A stretch of 12,397 nt of DNA from Kerstersia sp052103615 (GCF_052103615.1 NZ_JBQEKA010000090.1:1-12397); one strand, 5' to 3'. Shown: positions 1 through 6,854, counted from the stretch's first letter. Notes: generated by a model not told the origin, from the letters alone. Translations and numbers: made by a program.

Positions 1-386
1 AGGGTTTCCAGGTGCGGTGTGGTCTCGCTATTGACGCTAATGCCGGCGGCGCAGTGGAAAGCTTCCGTGGCTTGCGGGAATTTCAGGCGCGCGTCGCGGC
101 GCGCCTGATCGCCGCGCGGCTGGCCGACCAGGGCGCGCGTGCTGGTATAGGCCAGCTCGTCGGTATCGAATTTTGGTGTGCCCGGCTGTGGCGGCGCGGG
201 CAGCAGGGCGAGGCTGTCTGGCAGGCTTTCGATGGGCAGATAGCCGCGCATCAAACCGTGATGCAGCGAGGCTTCGCCAATACTGGCCGGATCCGTGGGG
301 GGCGCTTTGCCCGTGGTGCTACAGGCGGACAGGGCCAGCAGGCTGGTCAGGACGAGCGCGATGGGGGCAGGGTGGCGAATTTTCAT
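1..386 (-). CDS. phoN: Class A non-specific acid phosphatase (PhoN-type) lipoprotein, 5' part only
   Basis: The frame opens with ATG at 386-384 and runs uninterrupted off the left edge, giving 128 residues. Residues 1-22 form a lipoprotein signal: a basic start (MKIR), a hydrophobic stretch at about 9-20, and a lipobox L-S-A-C with Cys22 as the lipidated residue. Next come stretches I recognise from class A bacterial acid phosphatases: GYLP at 48-51, SLPDSLALLP at 54-63, and SETTPHL at 120-126. The family hydrolyses phosphomonoesters in the periplasm through a PAP2-type histidine site. That catalytic part (KxxxxxxRP, SGH, and a distal His-Asp) lies beyond the window and cannot be checked. It reads in the same direction as the phenol operon but is separated from it by a strong hairpin, so it is probably a separate unit. 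The Shine-Dalgarno sequence is weak (GAGAC). The family call is firm; membrane anchoring is inferred from the lipobox. Confidence 0.85.
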   Translation of the reverse strand, partial: MKIRHPAPIALVLTSLLALSACSTTGKAPPTDPASIGEASLHHGLMRGYLPIESLPDSLALLPAPPQPGTPKFDTDELAYTSTRALVGQPRGDQARRDARLKFPQATEAFHCAAGISVNSETTPHLET

Positions 387-422
387 GATGGGTCTCGGCA
401 GAAGTCGGCTCAGGAGTGGGGG

Positions 423-450
423 AGGATGCCTGCGTGTCCGCAGGCATCCT
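423..450 (-). terminator. Strong hairpin ending the phenol operon, no T-tract
   Basis: A perfect inverted repeat lies at 423-434 and 439-450, a 12-bp GC-rich stem with a 4-nt loop. It starts 43 bases after the dioxygenase stop and 36 bases before the acid phosphatase start. On the operon strand it is followed by a run of C rather than T, so it is not a canonical intrinsic terminator. It could terminate weakly, act with Rho, or protect the 3' end of the operon mRNA. Confidence 0.6.
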
Positions 451-454
451 GTCT

Positions 455-490
455 GGCGGCTTGAATGGCGGCCTGAATGGCGGTTGGTGC
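455..490. repeat. Short 12-bp tandem repeat
   Basis: Two near-identical 12-base units (GGCGGCTTGAAT at 455-466 and GGCGGCCTGAAT at 467-478, one mismatch) are followed by a degenerate third beginning GGCGGT at 479. They fill the gap between the hairpin and the dioxygenase stop codon. No function is evident; replication slippage is a sufficient explanation. Confidence 0.5.
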
Positions 491-492
491 GA

Positions 493-1443
493 TCAGGTAT
501 AGACTTCAGTGAACGAGGGAACGAGGTCGCCGGTGTGGTAGAAAATCCCGCTGCCGAGCATGTCTTCCGTCCAGGTGGTCACCGGGCGGTCCGGCTGGGC
601 CAGGTAGCCCAAGCCGGCAAAGGTTTCGTTGCGGTTGCCGCTGGGGTCGAAGAAATAAATCGTCTCGCCGCGCGTGATGCCGTGACGCGTGGGCGCCACG
701 TCGATACGCACCTTGTTCTTGGCCATGATGTCGGCTGACTTCAGCACGTCATGCCAGGAGTCCAGGAAGTAGGCGATATGGTGCAGGCCGCTGGTCGGGC
801 CGCCGACGAAGGCGATGTCGTGCGGCGTGGTGGTGCAGGCCATCCAGGTCGCGGCCTGGATGCTGTGGTCGGGGCCGGCCAGCACTTGCTCGGTCGTGAA
901 AAAGCCCAGGACTTCCTGCATGAAGCGCGTATTGGCTTCAACCGTATTGATGCCGGCTTCCGGGTTCAGTTCGCACATCAGCAGACAGTGATCCAGCCAG
1001 TGCACGCCGCAGCCCTTCAGGCCATCGGGCCAGGGGTCGGGGTTCAGCGAACCCACGCCCGTGCCGGCAAATTCCTTGTCGGCGTACAGGCGCAGGTCAT
1101 GGCCGCTGGGCAACTGGAATTGCAGCTGACGGCCAGTGAAGGGCAGGGCGCCGGCCGGAATCATGGTCGTGCGCAGGCCCCAGGCTTCGATGCTGGCTTG
1201 CAGCTCGTCGAGCACGGCGTCATTGCGGACTTTATAGGCCAGGTGGTTCAGGCCGCCCTGGTCTGCCTGGGTGAGGATCAGCGAGTACTTGTCCCACTCG
1301 TCCCAGCATTTCAGATAGACGTGGCCGGCGTCGTCCTGGTGCACGACTTGCAGGCCCAGCACGTCCTGATAGTGATGAATGGCCGCCTGCATGTCCATGA
1401 CTTTCAGACTGGCGTGGCCGATACGCAATACGGGGCTGCTCAT
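493..1443 (-). CDS. dmpB: Catechol 2,3-dioxygenase (extradiol, XylE/DmpB type)
   Basis: This enzyme performs meta cleavage of catechol to 2-hydroxymuconic semialdehyde using Fe(II). It has 316 residues, slightly longer than XylE of the TOL plasmid (about 307). Two vicinal-oxygen-chelate modules are visible, the N-terminal one starting at about residue 6 (LRIGHASLKV) and the catalytic C-terminal one from about 148. Expected iron ligands are present: His152 in WLDHCLL, the His pair 221-222 in LHHIAYF, and Glu273 in GNRNE. The extradiol signature runs from about His254 (TRHG) through IYFFDPSG to that glutamate. The start ATG is preceded by AAGGAGA at 1455-1449. It is the last gene of the phenol operon, after the ferredoxin, and supplies the ring-cleavage step for the catechols made by the hydroxylase. 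No lower-pathway gene follows it. The gene order K-L-M-N-O-P-Q-B matches the aph cluster I recall from Comamonas testosteroni TA441. Confidence 0.95.
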   Translation of the reverse strand: MSSPVLRIGHASLKVMDMQAAIHHYQDVLGLQVVHQDDAGHVYLKCWDEWDKYSLILTQADQGGLNHLAYKVRNDAVLDELQASIEAWGLRTTMIPAGALPFTGRQLQFQLPSGHDLRLYADKEFAGTGVGSLNPDPWPDGLKGCGVHWLDHCLLMCELNPEAGINTVEANTRFMQEVLGFFTTEQVLAGPDHSIQAATWMACTTTPHDIAFVGGPTSGLHHIAYFLDSWHDVLKSADIMAKNKVRIDVAPTRHGITRGETIYFFDPSGNRNETFAGLGYLAQPDRPVTTWTEDMLGSGIFYHTGDLVPSFTEVYT

Positions 1444-1480
1444 AGTTGTCTCCTTGTCTTTCTGGTCTTTCTGATTTGGG

Positions 1481-1497
1481 CCGGGGCCAGGCCCCGG
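1481..1497 (-). other. Intra-operon palindrome between ferredoxin and dioxygenase genes
   Basis: CCGGGGCC and GGCCCCGG flank a single A, an exact 8-bp inverted repeat. As RNA it would fold as a stem of about 6 bp with a 5-nt loop. It lies 38 bases upstream of the dioxygenase start and has no T-tract. It could mark an mRNA processing or stability point giving differential dioxygenase expression. Chance in GC-rich DNA is also possible. Confidence 0.35.
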
Positions 1498-1529
1498 TTA
1501 ACTGCCTGATATGGCCCTGGCGGGCCGGG

Positions 1530-2021
1530 TCAGGACAGCGCCAGCGCGGCGCTGTCCTGCAATTCAAAAACGGGAGGCGCCGCAGCGGCCACGGGGCCGG
1601 TTGCGGCAGGAACGGCGGTCGCGCAGGTATCGCCGGACGCCGGCGGGGCGCTGGCGTCCGTTGCTGGCGGGCAGTTGCCAGGCGCGGGGCAGGGCGGACG
1701 GCAAAAGGGCTTGCGCAGCAGCGGGCTGACTTCCAGCACCACCGCTTCGACAGGCGCCACGCGGCAGGCCAGGGTGTAGCCCTGAGCTTCTTCTTCCTGG
1801 CTGACATGGGCGCGGCTGACCGGCCCCAGCGCCCGCACGCTGCCCTCGATGATCTTGACTTTGCAGACACCGCAGCCGCCGCTGACGCACCCGACAGGGA
1901 TTCCCTTGCGGCCGAGTTTCAGCATGCCCTTGAGCAGGCTTTCTTCCAGCGAGCACGGGTACGTTTCGTCGGACTGCACGACGCGAACGGGCACTTTTTT
2001 GCAAGGGGTCAGCGGCAGCAT
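1530..2021 (-). CDS. dmpQ: Chloroplast-type [2Fe-2S] ferredoxin (DmpQ/XylT-like) with long C-terminal tail
   Basis: The family's role is to re-reduce the active-site iron of catechol 2,3-dioxygenase after oxidative inactivation, as shown for XylT. The gene sits immediately upstream of the dioxygenase, as expected. I start it at ATG 2021-2019 because AAGGAGA (2033-2027) is correctly spaced; the frame stays open upstream, but that part resembles no ferredoxin. This gives 163 residues. The cluster ligands are Cys45, Cys50, Cys53 and Cys86 (C-x4-C-x2-C then x32-C), with the typical IPVGC and GGCGVC context. The ferredoxin domain ends near residue 105, matching the usual length of about 110. The remaining roughly 57 residues are Pro/Ala-rich and carry four more cysteines (107, 111, 117, 133), which I do not know from XylT or DmpQ. 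The tail could be a genuine extension or the result of an old stop-codon loss. Confidence 0.85.
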   Translation of the reverse strand: MLPLTPCKKVPVRVVQSDETYPCSLEESLLKGMLKLGRKGIPVGCVSGGCGVCKVKIIEGSVRALGPVSRAHVSQEEEAQGYTLACRVAPVEAVVLEVSPLLRKPFCRPPCPAPGNCPPATDASAPPASGDTCATAVPAATGPVAAAAPPVFELQDSAALALS

Positions 2022-2094
2022 AGATGTCTCCTTCTGTTGCGGCATGGCGCGGTATGTTCCGCGTTTCCATGGAGGTTCAAGATTCGATACCGGC

Positions 2095-3159
2095 CTAAAT
2101 GCGCTTGAACAACGCGCTGCGGACATTATTGGCATCTGCGGCCGAGAGGAATTTCTCGGTGTAGATGTCACGTTCAAACAGCCGGCCTTGCATCAAGGTG
2201 CCGATACAGGCCTCTATCATCGGGGGCGGCCCGCACAGGTAGGCTTTGCGGCCGGAAAAGTCGCCGCCCAGATGTTGCTGGGCCACATCGTGAACAAAGC
2301 CGCGCGGGCCGGCCCAATCCGAATCCGTCGGCTCGTCCGAGAGGGCGGCGACATATTCGAAGTTGGGGTAGCGCTGCGCCAGATCGCGGAATTCCTGGTC
2401 GTAATACAGCTCGGCCCGGTTGCGCTGGCCATAGACCAGCGTGATGCGATGGTCGCAGCCGCTTTCCAGCAGCTCCAGAATCATGGAGCGCGGGCTGGAG
2501 AGGCCGGAGCCGCCTGCCATGAACAGCATGGGCATGGCGGCCGAACGGCGCACGAAAAAGCGCCCATAGGGGCCGCTGATATCGAGCTGCTGGCCTTCTT
2601 CCAGGCTTTCGTGCAGCCAGGCGGTACCGGTGCCGCCTGGAATACGGCGCACATTCAGTTCAATTTCCGTGGCCTTGCCGCTGGCATCCGGCGGGTTGGC
2701 GATCGAGAAGGCGCGTGTGCCTTCGATGCCGGGAATGTGAACCTGGACATACTGGCCAGCCTGATACTCGATGGGGGTATCGAGTTTCAGGTGGATGGCC
2801 TTGATGGTGGGCGTGAGGGTTTCGATGCGGGTAACGGTCCCGGCGAAGTCGCGCACCGGAATGATGCGCGCGTCCGGGTCCTCGTCAACGTCCGCTTCGA
2901 TCACGGCGTCGGATTCCAGGGTCGCGCAGCAGGCCAGGGTTTTGCCTTCGTCGCGCTCAAAGTCCATCAGTGCGAACGGGTTGGCGTTGCCATGATCTAC
3001 ATCCCCTTCGGCCACATCGACTTTGCAAGTGCCGCACAGGCCATGCCCGCAGGCATGCGGAATGTAAATGCCCTGGCGCAAAGCGGCATCTAGCAAGGTC
3101 TGGCCTTCTTCCACGTCGATGGTGGCGCCCAGGGGTTCTATCGTCAGCTGATAGCTCAT
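2095..3159 (-). CDS. dmpP: Phenol hydroxylase reductase component P5 (FAD, [2Fe-2S])
   Basis: This component passes electrons from NADH through FAD and a [2Fe-2S] cluster to the diiron hydroxylase. It has 354 residues, the normal length for DmpP. The N-terminal ferredoxin domain has Cys37, Cys42 and Cys45 (CGHGLCGTC), with the fourth ligand at Cys77 or 78 in LACCA. The FAD-binding domain follows, with RAFSIAN at 149-155. The NAD-binding domain shows AGGSG at 215-219 and LCGPPPM at 308-314. The C terminus carries the acidic YTEKF element at 333-337. The start ATG has an AGGAGA Shine-Dalgarno sequence. The gene lies 31 bases after dmpO and 73 bases before the ferredoxin gene, in one transcription unit with both. 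It is a soluble cytoplasmic protein of the same reductase class as those of methane and toluene monooxygenases. Confidence 0.96.
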   Translation of the reverse strand: MSYQLTIEPLGATIDVEEGQTLLDAALRQGIYIPHACGHGLCGTCKVDVAEGDVDHGNANPFALMDFERDEGKTLACCATLESDAVIEADVDEDPDARIIPVRDFAGTVTRIETLTPTIKAIHLKLDTPIEYQAGQYVQVHIPGIEGTRAFSIANPPDASGKATEIELNVRRIPGGTGTAWLHESLEEGQQLDISGPYGRFFVRRSAAMPMLFMAGGSGLSSPRSMILELLESGCDHRITLVYGQRNRAELYYDQEFRDLAQRYPNFEYVAALSDEPTDSDWAGPRGFVHDVAQQHLGGDFSGRKAYLCGPPPMIEACIGTLMQGRLFERDIYTEKFLSAADANNVRSALFKRI

Positions 3160-3190
3160 GTTTGCTTCTCCTGTACTGTCTGCGCGTCGC

Positions 3191-3547
3191 TTAGCTGTGG
3201 CTGCCGGCGATCCCCGTCAGCCCAGGTGTGCGAAAGCGGATGACATCCTTGTGGCCGATGCCGTTGTCCGCCAGGCTGCGCTCGGCCTGAGGCTGCCAGG
3301 CTTGGCCGTCTTTCAGCCATTCGACCTTGTCCCAGTCGATCTGGGCGAAGTCAGGGTGCTGGCTGTAGATGGTCGGCAGGATGCTGTCGCGCAAGGCGGC
3401 GAACGGCGTCTCCGGCGGCACCGGCAGGCAGACCGGCGAGCAGAAGGACATATGGCCATCCCAGCCGATATACAGCAGCGGCGCGGGGAAGCGTTCCACC
3501 GAATCGCGCGGCGGGAAGTCATAGGGGGCAAGCGTGCGCAATGTCAT
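3191..3547 (-). CDS. dmpO: Phenol hydroxylase component P4 (DmpO, small hydroxylase subunit)
   Basis: This is the gamma subunit of the (LNO)2 diiron hydroxylase. It has no catalytic metal of its own and supports the oxygenase structure. The conserved block LLYIGWDGHMSFCSPVC spans residues 24-40. With the start at ATG 3547-3545 the product is 118 residues, as expected for DmpO. A TTG 18 bases upstream is in frame, but the ATG has GAGGAG (3560-3555) seven bases ahead of it, and the TTG overlaps the dmpN stop, so the ATG is preferred. The dmpN stop lies 14 bases upstream, which suggests coupled translation. The gene order M-N-O-P is that of dmp, phe and aph operons. Confidence 0.94.
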   Translation of the reverse strand: MTLRTLAPYDFPPRDSVERFPAPLLYIGWDGHMSFCSPVCLPVPPETPFAALRDSILPTIYSQHPDFAQIDWDKVEWLKDGQAWQPQAERSLADNGIGHKDVIRFRTPGLTGIAGSHS

Positions 3548-3561
3548 GGTCAATCTCCTCG

Positions 3562-5106
3562 TCAAACGCTGCGGCCAGTCCAGCTGGCGAAGTTCTTCTG
3601 GTCGGGCGAACCTTCGAATTCCATGTTGTCCACGCCTTGCTGGATGCCATACCAGTCAAGCACCGCGGCCAGCGGATCGAAGCCTTCGGCGGTGGGGTCC
3701 ACATCGGGCTTGAAGCAATTGCCCTGGTAGATCTGGTGCACCGGCAGCCAGGACTGGATGAACTTTTGCGGTTCCTTGTCGAAGACATGCTTGCAGCCGT
3801 CGCTGCAGAAGTGGAACTTCTGGCCCAGGTAGCTGCTTTCGCGGTAGCAGATTTCCGTGGGGTTGCCCGGCTCGGTGAAAGCCATGGGGACCTGGCAGGT
3901 GTTGCACAGCATGGGCAGCGCGTTGTTGTAGAAGCGCTTGCCTTCCTGTTGCAGCTTGCGGTAATGCAGCAGGCGCGGACGGTAGAGTTTGTCGAAGGTG
4001 TCGGGGTACTTCTGCGACAGCCAGTCCAGTTCCTCGTCTTCGGGAACCCAGGTGTGCATGGCGGCCGCGCCGCAGTAGTTGTAGAAAATATTCCAGGCCT
4101 GGTGGCTCAGGTGGTCCTTTTCTTCCATGGCCTGCTTCCAGCCCAGCGGCTCGCGGATGCCATAACGAGCCAGGTCGCGGAACAGGGCGCCGCCATTGGC
4201 CTCGCCGTACATTTCCCAGGCTTCCTTCCAGCTCATGACGCGCTTGGGCAGCATGTAGTCCTGCATCATGGCGACCAGCGTCAGCACGCGGTAGCCGCGC
4301 CAGAACCATTTGTCGATCCAGCCCTGCACGATGGGCACGTTGGCCGGGTCCTGTTCCAGCATGAACTTGATGCACTCGATGCCCAGCGTCATGTGGCGCG
4401 ATTCGTCCGATTGCGCCGAGAAGCCGAAGGTCACGGTGGACAGGTCGCCGTTGTGCGCCGCGCCGGACATGAAGGGCACGAAGAGCAGGTTGGTCAGCAC
4501 ATACTCGAAGGAGAAGCTGATGGCCGTCAGGAACTCGAAGGGGCCGGAAGTCAGCGAATCCTCGAAGAAGGATTTGGGCACGGACAGGTACCAGACGCGG
4601 TCGAACCACTGGTTCGAGTTGTGCATGCCGTTGAAGTACTTGTTGTAGTGCGACAGGGCGTGCGTTTCCGTCTGGAAGTGGCGCAGCTCGTCAATGGCCT
4701 GCATTTGCGTGGCCACGCGGGCGCCTTCGCCGGTGAAGTGGCGGCCCAGGTGCGCAAACCCGCGGTAGGCGTAGTACTCCAGCGGCGTCACGCCTTGGAT
4801 GAAGAGCTTGAGCGCATTGATATAGCGGGCGTCAGAGACGCTCAGCTGGCCGTTGTTCTGGGCAAAGGCCTCGATCACGGCGTAGAGCTTCTTTTCCTTT
4901 TCGCCCTGGTATTTCCAGTAGGCGTCCATGGTCAGGCGGAAGGGGTCTTCCCACTTGTCCCAATCATGAATCTTGATGCCTTCGAACTTGTCGTAGGGGA
5001 AAACCTTGTCCATCGGCTGGTAGCTGGTTTCCCAGCCCAGGCCGCGGGTCATGGCGGCGTAGCGCTCTTTCAGGCCGAGTTTCTTGCGGGTCACTCTGGT
5101 ATCCAT
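3562..5106 (-). CDS. dmpN: Phenol hydroxylase large subunit P3 (DmpN, diiron oxygenase alpha subunit)
   Basis: This is the catalytic subunit that inserts one atom of O2 into phenol or methylphenols to give catechols. It has 514 residues, the usual size. The four-helix-bundle carboxylate-bridged diiron site is complete: Glu110, Glu140 and His143 in DELRH, Glu201 in FEYVL, and Glu235 and His238 in DESRH. The C-terminal part contains Cys401/Cys404 (CNTCQ) and Cys434/Cys438 (CSDGC) in a YHS-like module, which corresponds to a structural zinc site known in phenol hydroxylase crystal structures. The start ATG is preceded by GGAGACGACAC. The gene lies between the effector (dmpM) and dmpO genes. All key residues and the full length are intact, so the enzyme should be functional. 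The neighbouring components support phenol hydroxylase rather than toluene monooxygenase. Confidence 0.97.
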   Translation of the reverse strand: MDTRVTRKKLGLKERYAAMTRGLGWETSYQPMDKVFPYDKFEGIKIHDWDKWEDPFRLTMDAYWKYQGEKEKKLYAVIEAFAQNNGQLSVSDARYINALKLFIQGVTPLEYYAYRGFAHLGRHFTGEGARVATQMQAIDELRHFQTETHALSHYNKYFNGMHNSNQWFDRVWYLSVPKSFFEDSLTSGPFEFLTAISFSFEYVLTNLLFVPFMSGAAHNGDLSTVTFGFSAQSDESRHMTLGIECIKFMLEQDPANVPIVQGWIDKWFWRGYRVLTLVAMMQDYMLPKRVMSWKEAWEMYGEANGGALFRDLARYGIREPLGWKQAMEEKDHLSHQAWNIFYNYCGAAAMHTWVPEDEELDWLSQKYPDTFDKLYRPRLLHYRKLQQEGKRFYNNALPMLCNTCQVPMAFTEPGNPTEICYRESSYLGQKFHFCSDGCKHVFDKEPQKFIQSWLPVHQIYQGNCFKPDVDPTAEGFDPLAAVLDWYGIQQGVDNMEFEGSPDQKNFASWTGRSV

Positions 5107-5144
5107 GTGTCGTCTCCGTTTCTGTCTGTTTTTGGCAGGAAGGC

Positions 5145-5426
5145 TCAGGCGCCCCAGCTCAGTGTCAATTGGTCGTCGTCCTCGTCGATGTTGCCCGAGA
5201 GCGTGACAAGGTTGACGTGCATCTGCTGCAGGTCATACGGCTGGCCCGTATGTTCTTCAATCGTGGCGCGTTGAATGCTCAGGCGCCCCGGCGCGTCGAT
5301 TTTGACCAGGCCTGGCGAATAGACTGCGCTGGCGTGGGGGTTGTCCTGCAGGATGGCGTCAACCACCGGGCGGGACTCCTCATTGGCCTGGAAAGCGATG
5401 AAAACGTTGGAGGTTGTGCTGGTCAT
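5145..5426 (-). CDS. dmpM: Phenol hydroxylase effector protein P2 (DmpM, MmoB/DmpM family)
   Basis: This is a small cofactor-free coupling protein that binds the hydroxylase near the diiron site and is required for efficient turnover. It has 93 residues, close to the 90 of DmpM. Recognisable features are VFIAFQANEESRPVVDAI at 8-25 and the acidic, hydrophobic C terminus (IDEDDDQLTLSW). The Shine-Dalgarno sequence is poor (GAGAC). The gene lies 15 bases after the dmpL stop and 38 bases before the dmpN start, so translation probably benefits from coupling to dmpL. No cysteine or metal-binding motif is seen, as expected for this family. Confidence 0.95.
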   Translation of the reverse strand: MTSTTSNVFIAFQANEESRPVVDAILQDNPHASAVYSPGLVKIDAPGRLSIQRATIEEHTGQPYDLQQMHVNLVTLSGNIDEDDDQLTLSWGA

Positions 5427-5441
5427 GGCGTAGGTCTCGGG

Positions 5442-6440
5442 TCAGTTCAGGGAGAGGCCGATCTTGGCCATGCGGGCGTTGAGTTCGTCGCTGGCGGCTT
5501 GCAGGGCGGCGGCGCCCTGGTCTTCCATGGCCAGCTTGGCGACAGGCGCCAGCACTTCCTGGGCGCGGGCGCCGTGGCGAGCCAGCCATTCCTGCAAGTG
5601 GGCTTTGTTTTCGGCGGACTCGGTTGCCATGACTTTCACGACGGCATCGGTCCAGCGGGCCGATTCCTTGTGCCATTCGGGCATGAAGACGGTCAGCATG
5701 GCCAGCGGCGTGCCGCCTTGCTGGGACACATAGCCGTCGATGTACTGGCTGTAGATCAGCGGGTAGAGCAGGCCGTCGAGCACAACGTTCTGCAGCACGA
5801 ACAGCTCGACCGGATCCATGATGATGAAAGAGTCTTCCAGGAAGCGGCGCAGGGGCTGCCAGGCAGGCGCTTCCAGCCAGTCGGCCTTGCCAGCATCCAG
5901 CAGCGAGGTTTCCGTGCCCATCAGCAGGCCCAGGCGGGTCAGGTACTGGGCGGCGCCCAGATGATCCATGGCATGCATCAGAACCGGAGCGGAAAAGGCC
6001 GTGCCGTAGCTGCGGCTACAGATGCTGCAGTTGTTCATGTTGCCGCCCCAGGACACATGGCGCAGCGGCATCAGGGTGGCCGCGACATTGGCGCGCAGCG
6101 CATCGGGCATCATGTCCAGCAGTTCGCGAGATTCCACGAACTGATAGTTGGCATCCATGGCTTCCTGCTGGCGCGCGCGGGCCATGGTCCAGGTAGCGTA
6201 GTAGAACTGGCGCGGGTCGCGCAGCGTGTTCCAGTCCGCCATGCGGATGGCGGTGCGGCGCTGGTCGAACAGCTCGTATTCGGGTTCCCAGGTGGCGCGG
6301 TAGTGGAAGTTTTCCGTGGGCTGCGTGCTCAGGATGGCTTCCAGGTAGCGCGATGCGGGTTTGTCGCCGGTATAGGCCTGGACACGGTCGAAGGTCTGGC
6401 GCAGAGGCTGGATCTCGCGTGCCTGTAAATCAATGTTCAT
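5442..6440 (-). CDS. dmpL: Phenol hydroxylase beta subunit P1 (DmpL)
   Basis: This is the beta subunit of the (LNO)2 hydroxylase. It shares the ferritin-like helical fold of DmpN but lacks a full set of iron ligands and plays a structural role. It has 332 residues, the normal length. Family stretches include ENFHYRATWEPEYELFD at about 43-59, ADWNTLRDPRQFYYATW at 68-84, and MNNCSICSRSYGTAFSAP near the middle. The start ATG has AGGAG correctly spaced. It follows dmpK by 40 bases and precedes dmpM by 15. Nothing indicates truncation. Confidence 0.96.
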   Translation of the reverse strand: MNIDLQAREIQPLRQTFDRVQAYTGDKPASRYLEAILSTQPTENFHYRATWEPEYELFDQRRTAIRMADWNTLRDPRQFYYATWTMARARQQEAMDANYQFVESRELLDMMPDALRANVAATLMPLRHVSWGGNMNNCSICSRSYGTAFSAPVLMHAMDHLGAAQYLTRLGLLMGTETSLLDAGKADWLEAPAWQPLRRFLEDSFIIMDPVELFVLQNVVLDGLLYPLIYSQYIDGYVSQQGGTPLAMLTVFMPEWHKESARWTDAVVKVMATESAENKAHLQEWLARHGARAQEVLAPVAKLAMEDQGAAALQAASDELNARMAKIGLSLN

Positions 6441-6480
6441 GCTGGTCTCCTATTGTTGTCGGTATGGCTGCATGGTGGGT

Positions 6481-6714
6481 TCAGTCTTCTTCCTCGTCTT
6501 CGCGCGGCGGAAGCATTTCCACATGATTGGCCTCGCAGAAGGCCTGGAAGTCCGGGGGCAACAGAATCAGTTCAACGACCAATTCCTGCCAGCCCACGGA
6601 AAATTCAAATTCGATAAATCCGTTATCACGCTGGCCGGTGACCCTGACATAGCGCTTGCTCAGGTCAACGGCGGGCAACGGGATGGACGTGTCGTCTGTC
6701 GTCAGGGCACTCAT
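6481..6714 (-). CDS. dmpK: Phenol hydroxylase assembly component P0 (DmpK)
   Basis: DmpK is the first gene of dmp-type operons. In Pseudomonas CF600 the protein assists assembly of the hydroxylase, probably iron loading, and is not needed for turnover itself. I start it at ATG 6714-6712 with AAGGA upstream, giving 77 residues; the frame remains open further upstream, but that DNA holds the sigma-54 promoter. Matching blocks are KRYVRVTGQRDNGFIEFEFS (residues 20-39) and ELVVELILLPPDFQAFC (44-60). The DmpK I know is about 92 residues with a longer C-terminal part. Here the protein stops soon after the core with an acidic run (PREDEEED). This may be a natural short variant. Confidence 0.88.
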   Translation of the reverse strand: MSALTTDDTSIPLPAVDLSKRYVRVTGQRDNGFIEFEFSVGWQELVVELILLPPDFQAFCEANHVEMLPPREDEEED

Positions 6715-6752
6715 GGCAATTTTTCCTTTTTGGCTGTCTGTTCCTGCTTTCT

Positions 6753-6768
6753 TGCAATAAGCGTGCCA
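6753..6768 (-). promoter_or_regulatory. Sigma-54 (-24/-12) promoter of the phenol operon
   Basis: Read on the minus strand, TGGCAC, five bases (GCTTA), then TTGCA is a full match to the sigma-54 consensus, with the GG and GC dinucleotides correctly spaced. Transcription should start near 6742, leaving a leader of about 28 bases before the dmpK ATG. Placement upstream of dmpK and opposite a DmpR-type activator matches the Po promoter of dmp and the aph and phc promoters. Confidence 0.9.
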
Positions 6769-6777
6769 GCTCCCTGG

Positions 6778-6790
6778 AATATCGATAAAA
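6778..6790. repeat. 13-bp direct repeat, copy 1 (TATCGATA core), beside the sigma-54 promoter
   Basis: AATATCGATAAAA is exactly repeated at 6999-7011. Its core TATCGATA is an 8-bp palindrome that I find nowhere else in this window. This copy ends within ten bases of the -24 element. It is a candidate operator, possibly for the GntR regulator encoded nearby. An AT-rich architectural site is the alternative. Confidence 0.5.
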
Positions 6791-6854
6791 CGAGGGTAAG
6801 CCCCTAAAAAGGGGATCCCGGAAGCGGGTTTTAAAGGGCTGAAAAGAGAATCGT

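Noticed and set aside
12..464. Plus-strand frame at the left edge
   Set aside because: It mirrors the acid phosphatase gene on the minus strand, whose lipobox and family motifs are unmistakable.
2022..2177. In-frame upstream extension of the ferredoxin gene to 215 residues
   Set aside because: The extra part overlaps the end of dmpP and resembles no ferredoxin. The ATG at 2021 has a strong, well-spaced ribosome binding site.
3541..5274. A long open frame on the plus strand opposite dmpN and dmpM, and similar ones at 5169-6428, 1849-3093 and 751-1509
   Set aside because: They are antisense to genes with clear family identity and intact catalytic residues. Their translations look like low-information products of high-GC codon bias.
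6778..6790. IHF binding site between UAS and promoter
   Set aside because: The AT-rich repeat does not fit WATCAANNNNTTR well on either strand, and its second copy beside the activator gene does not suit an IHF bending role.
6827..6842. Small hairpin (CCCG-GAAG-CGGG) followed by TTTT on the plus strand, as an intrinsic terminator
   Set aside because: The stem is only 4 bp, and no plus-strand transcript is expected to end there.
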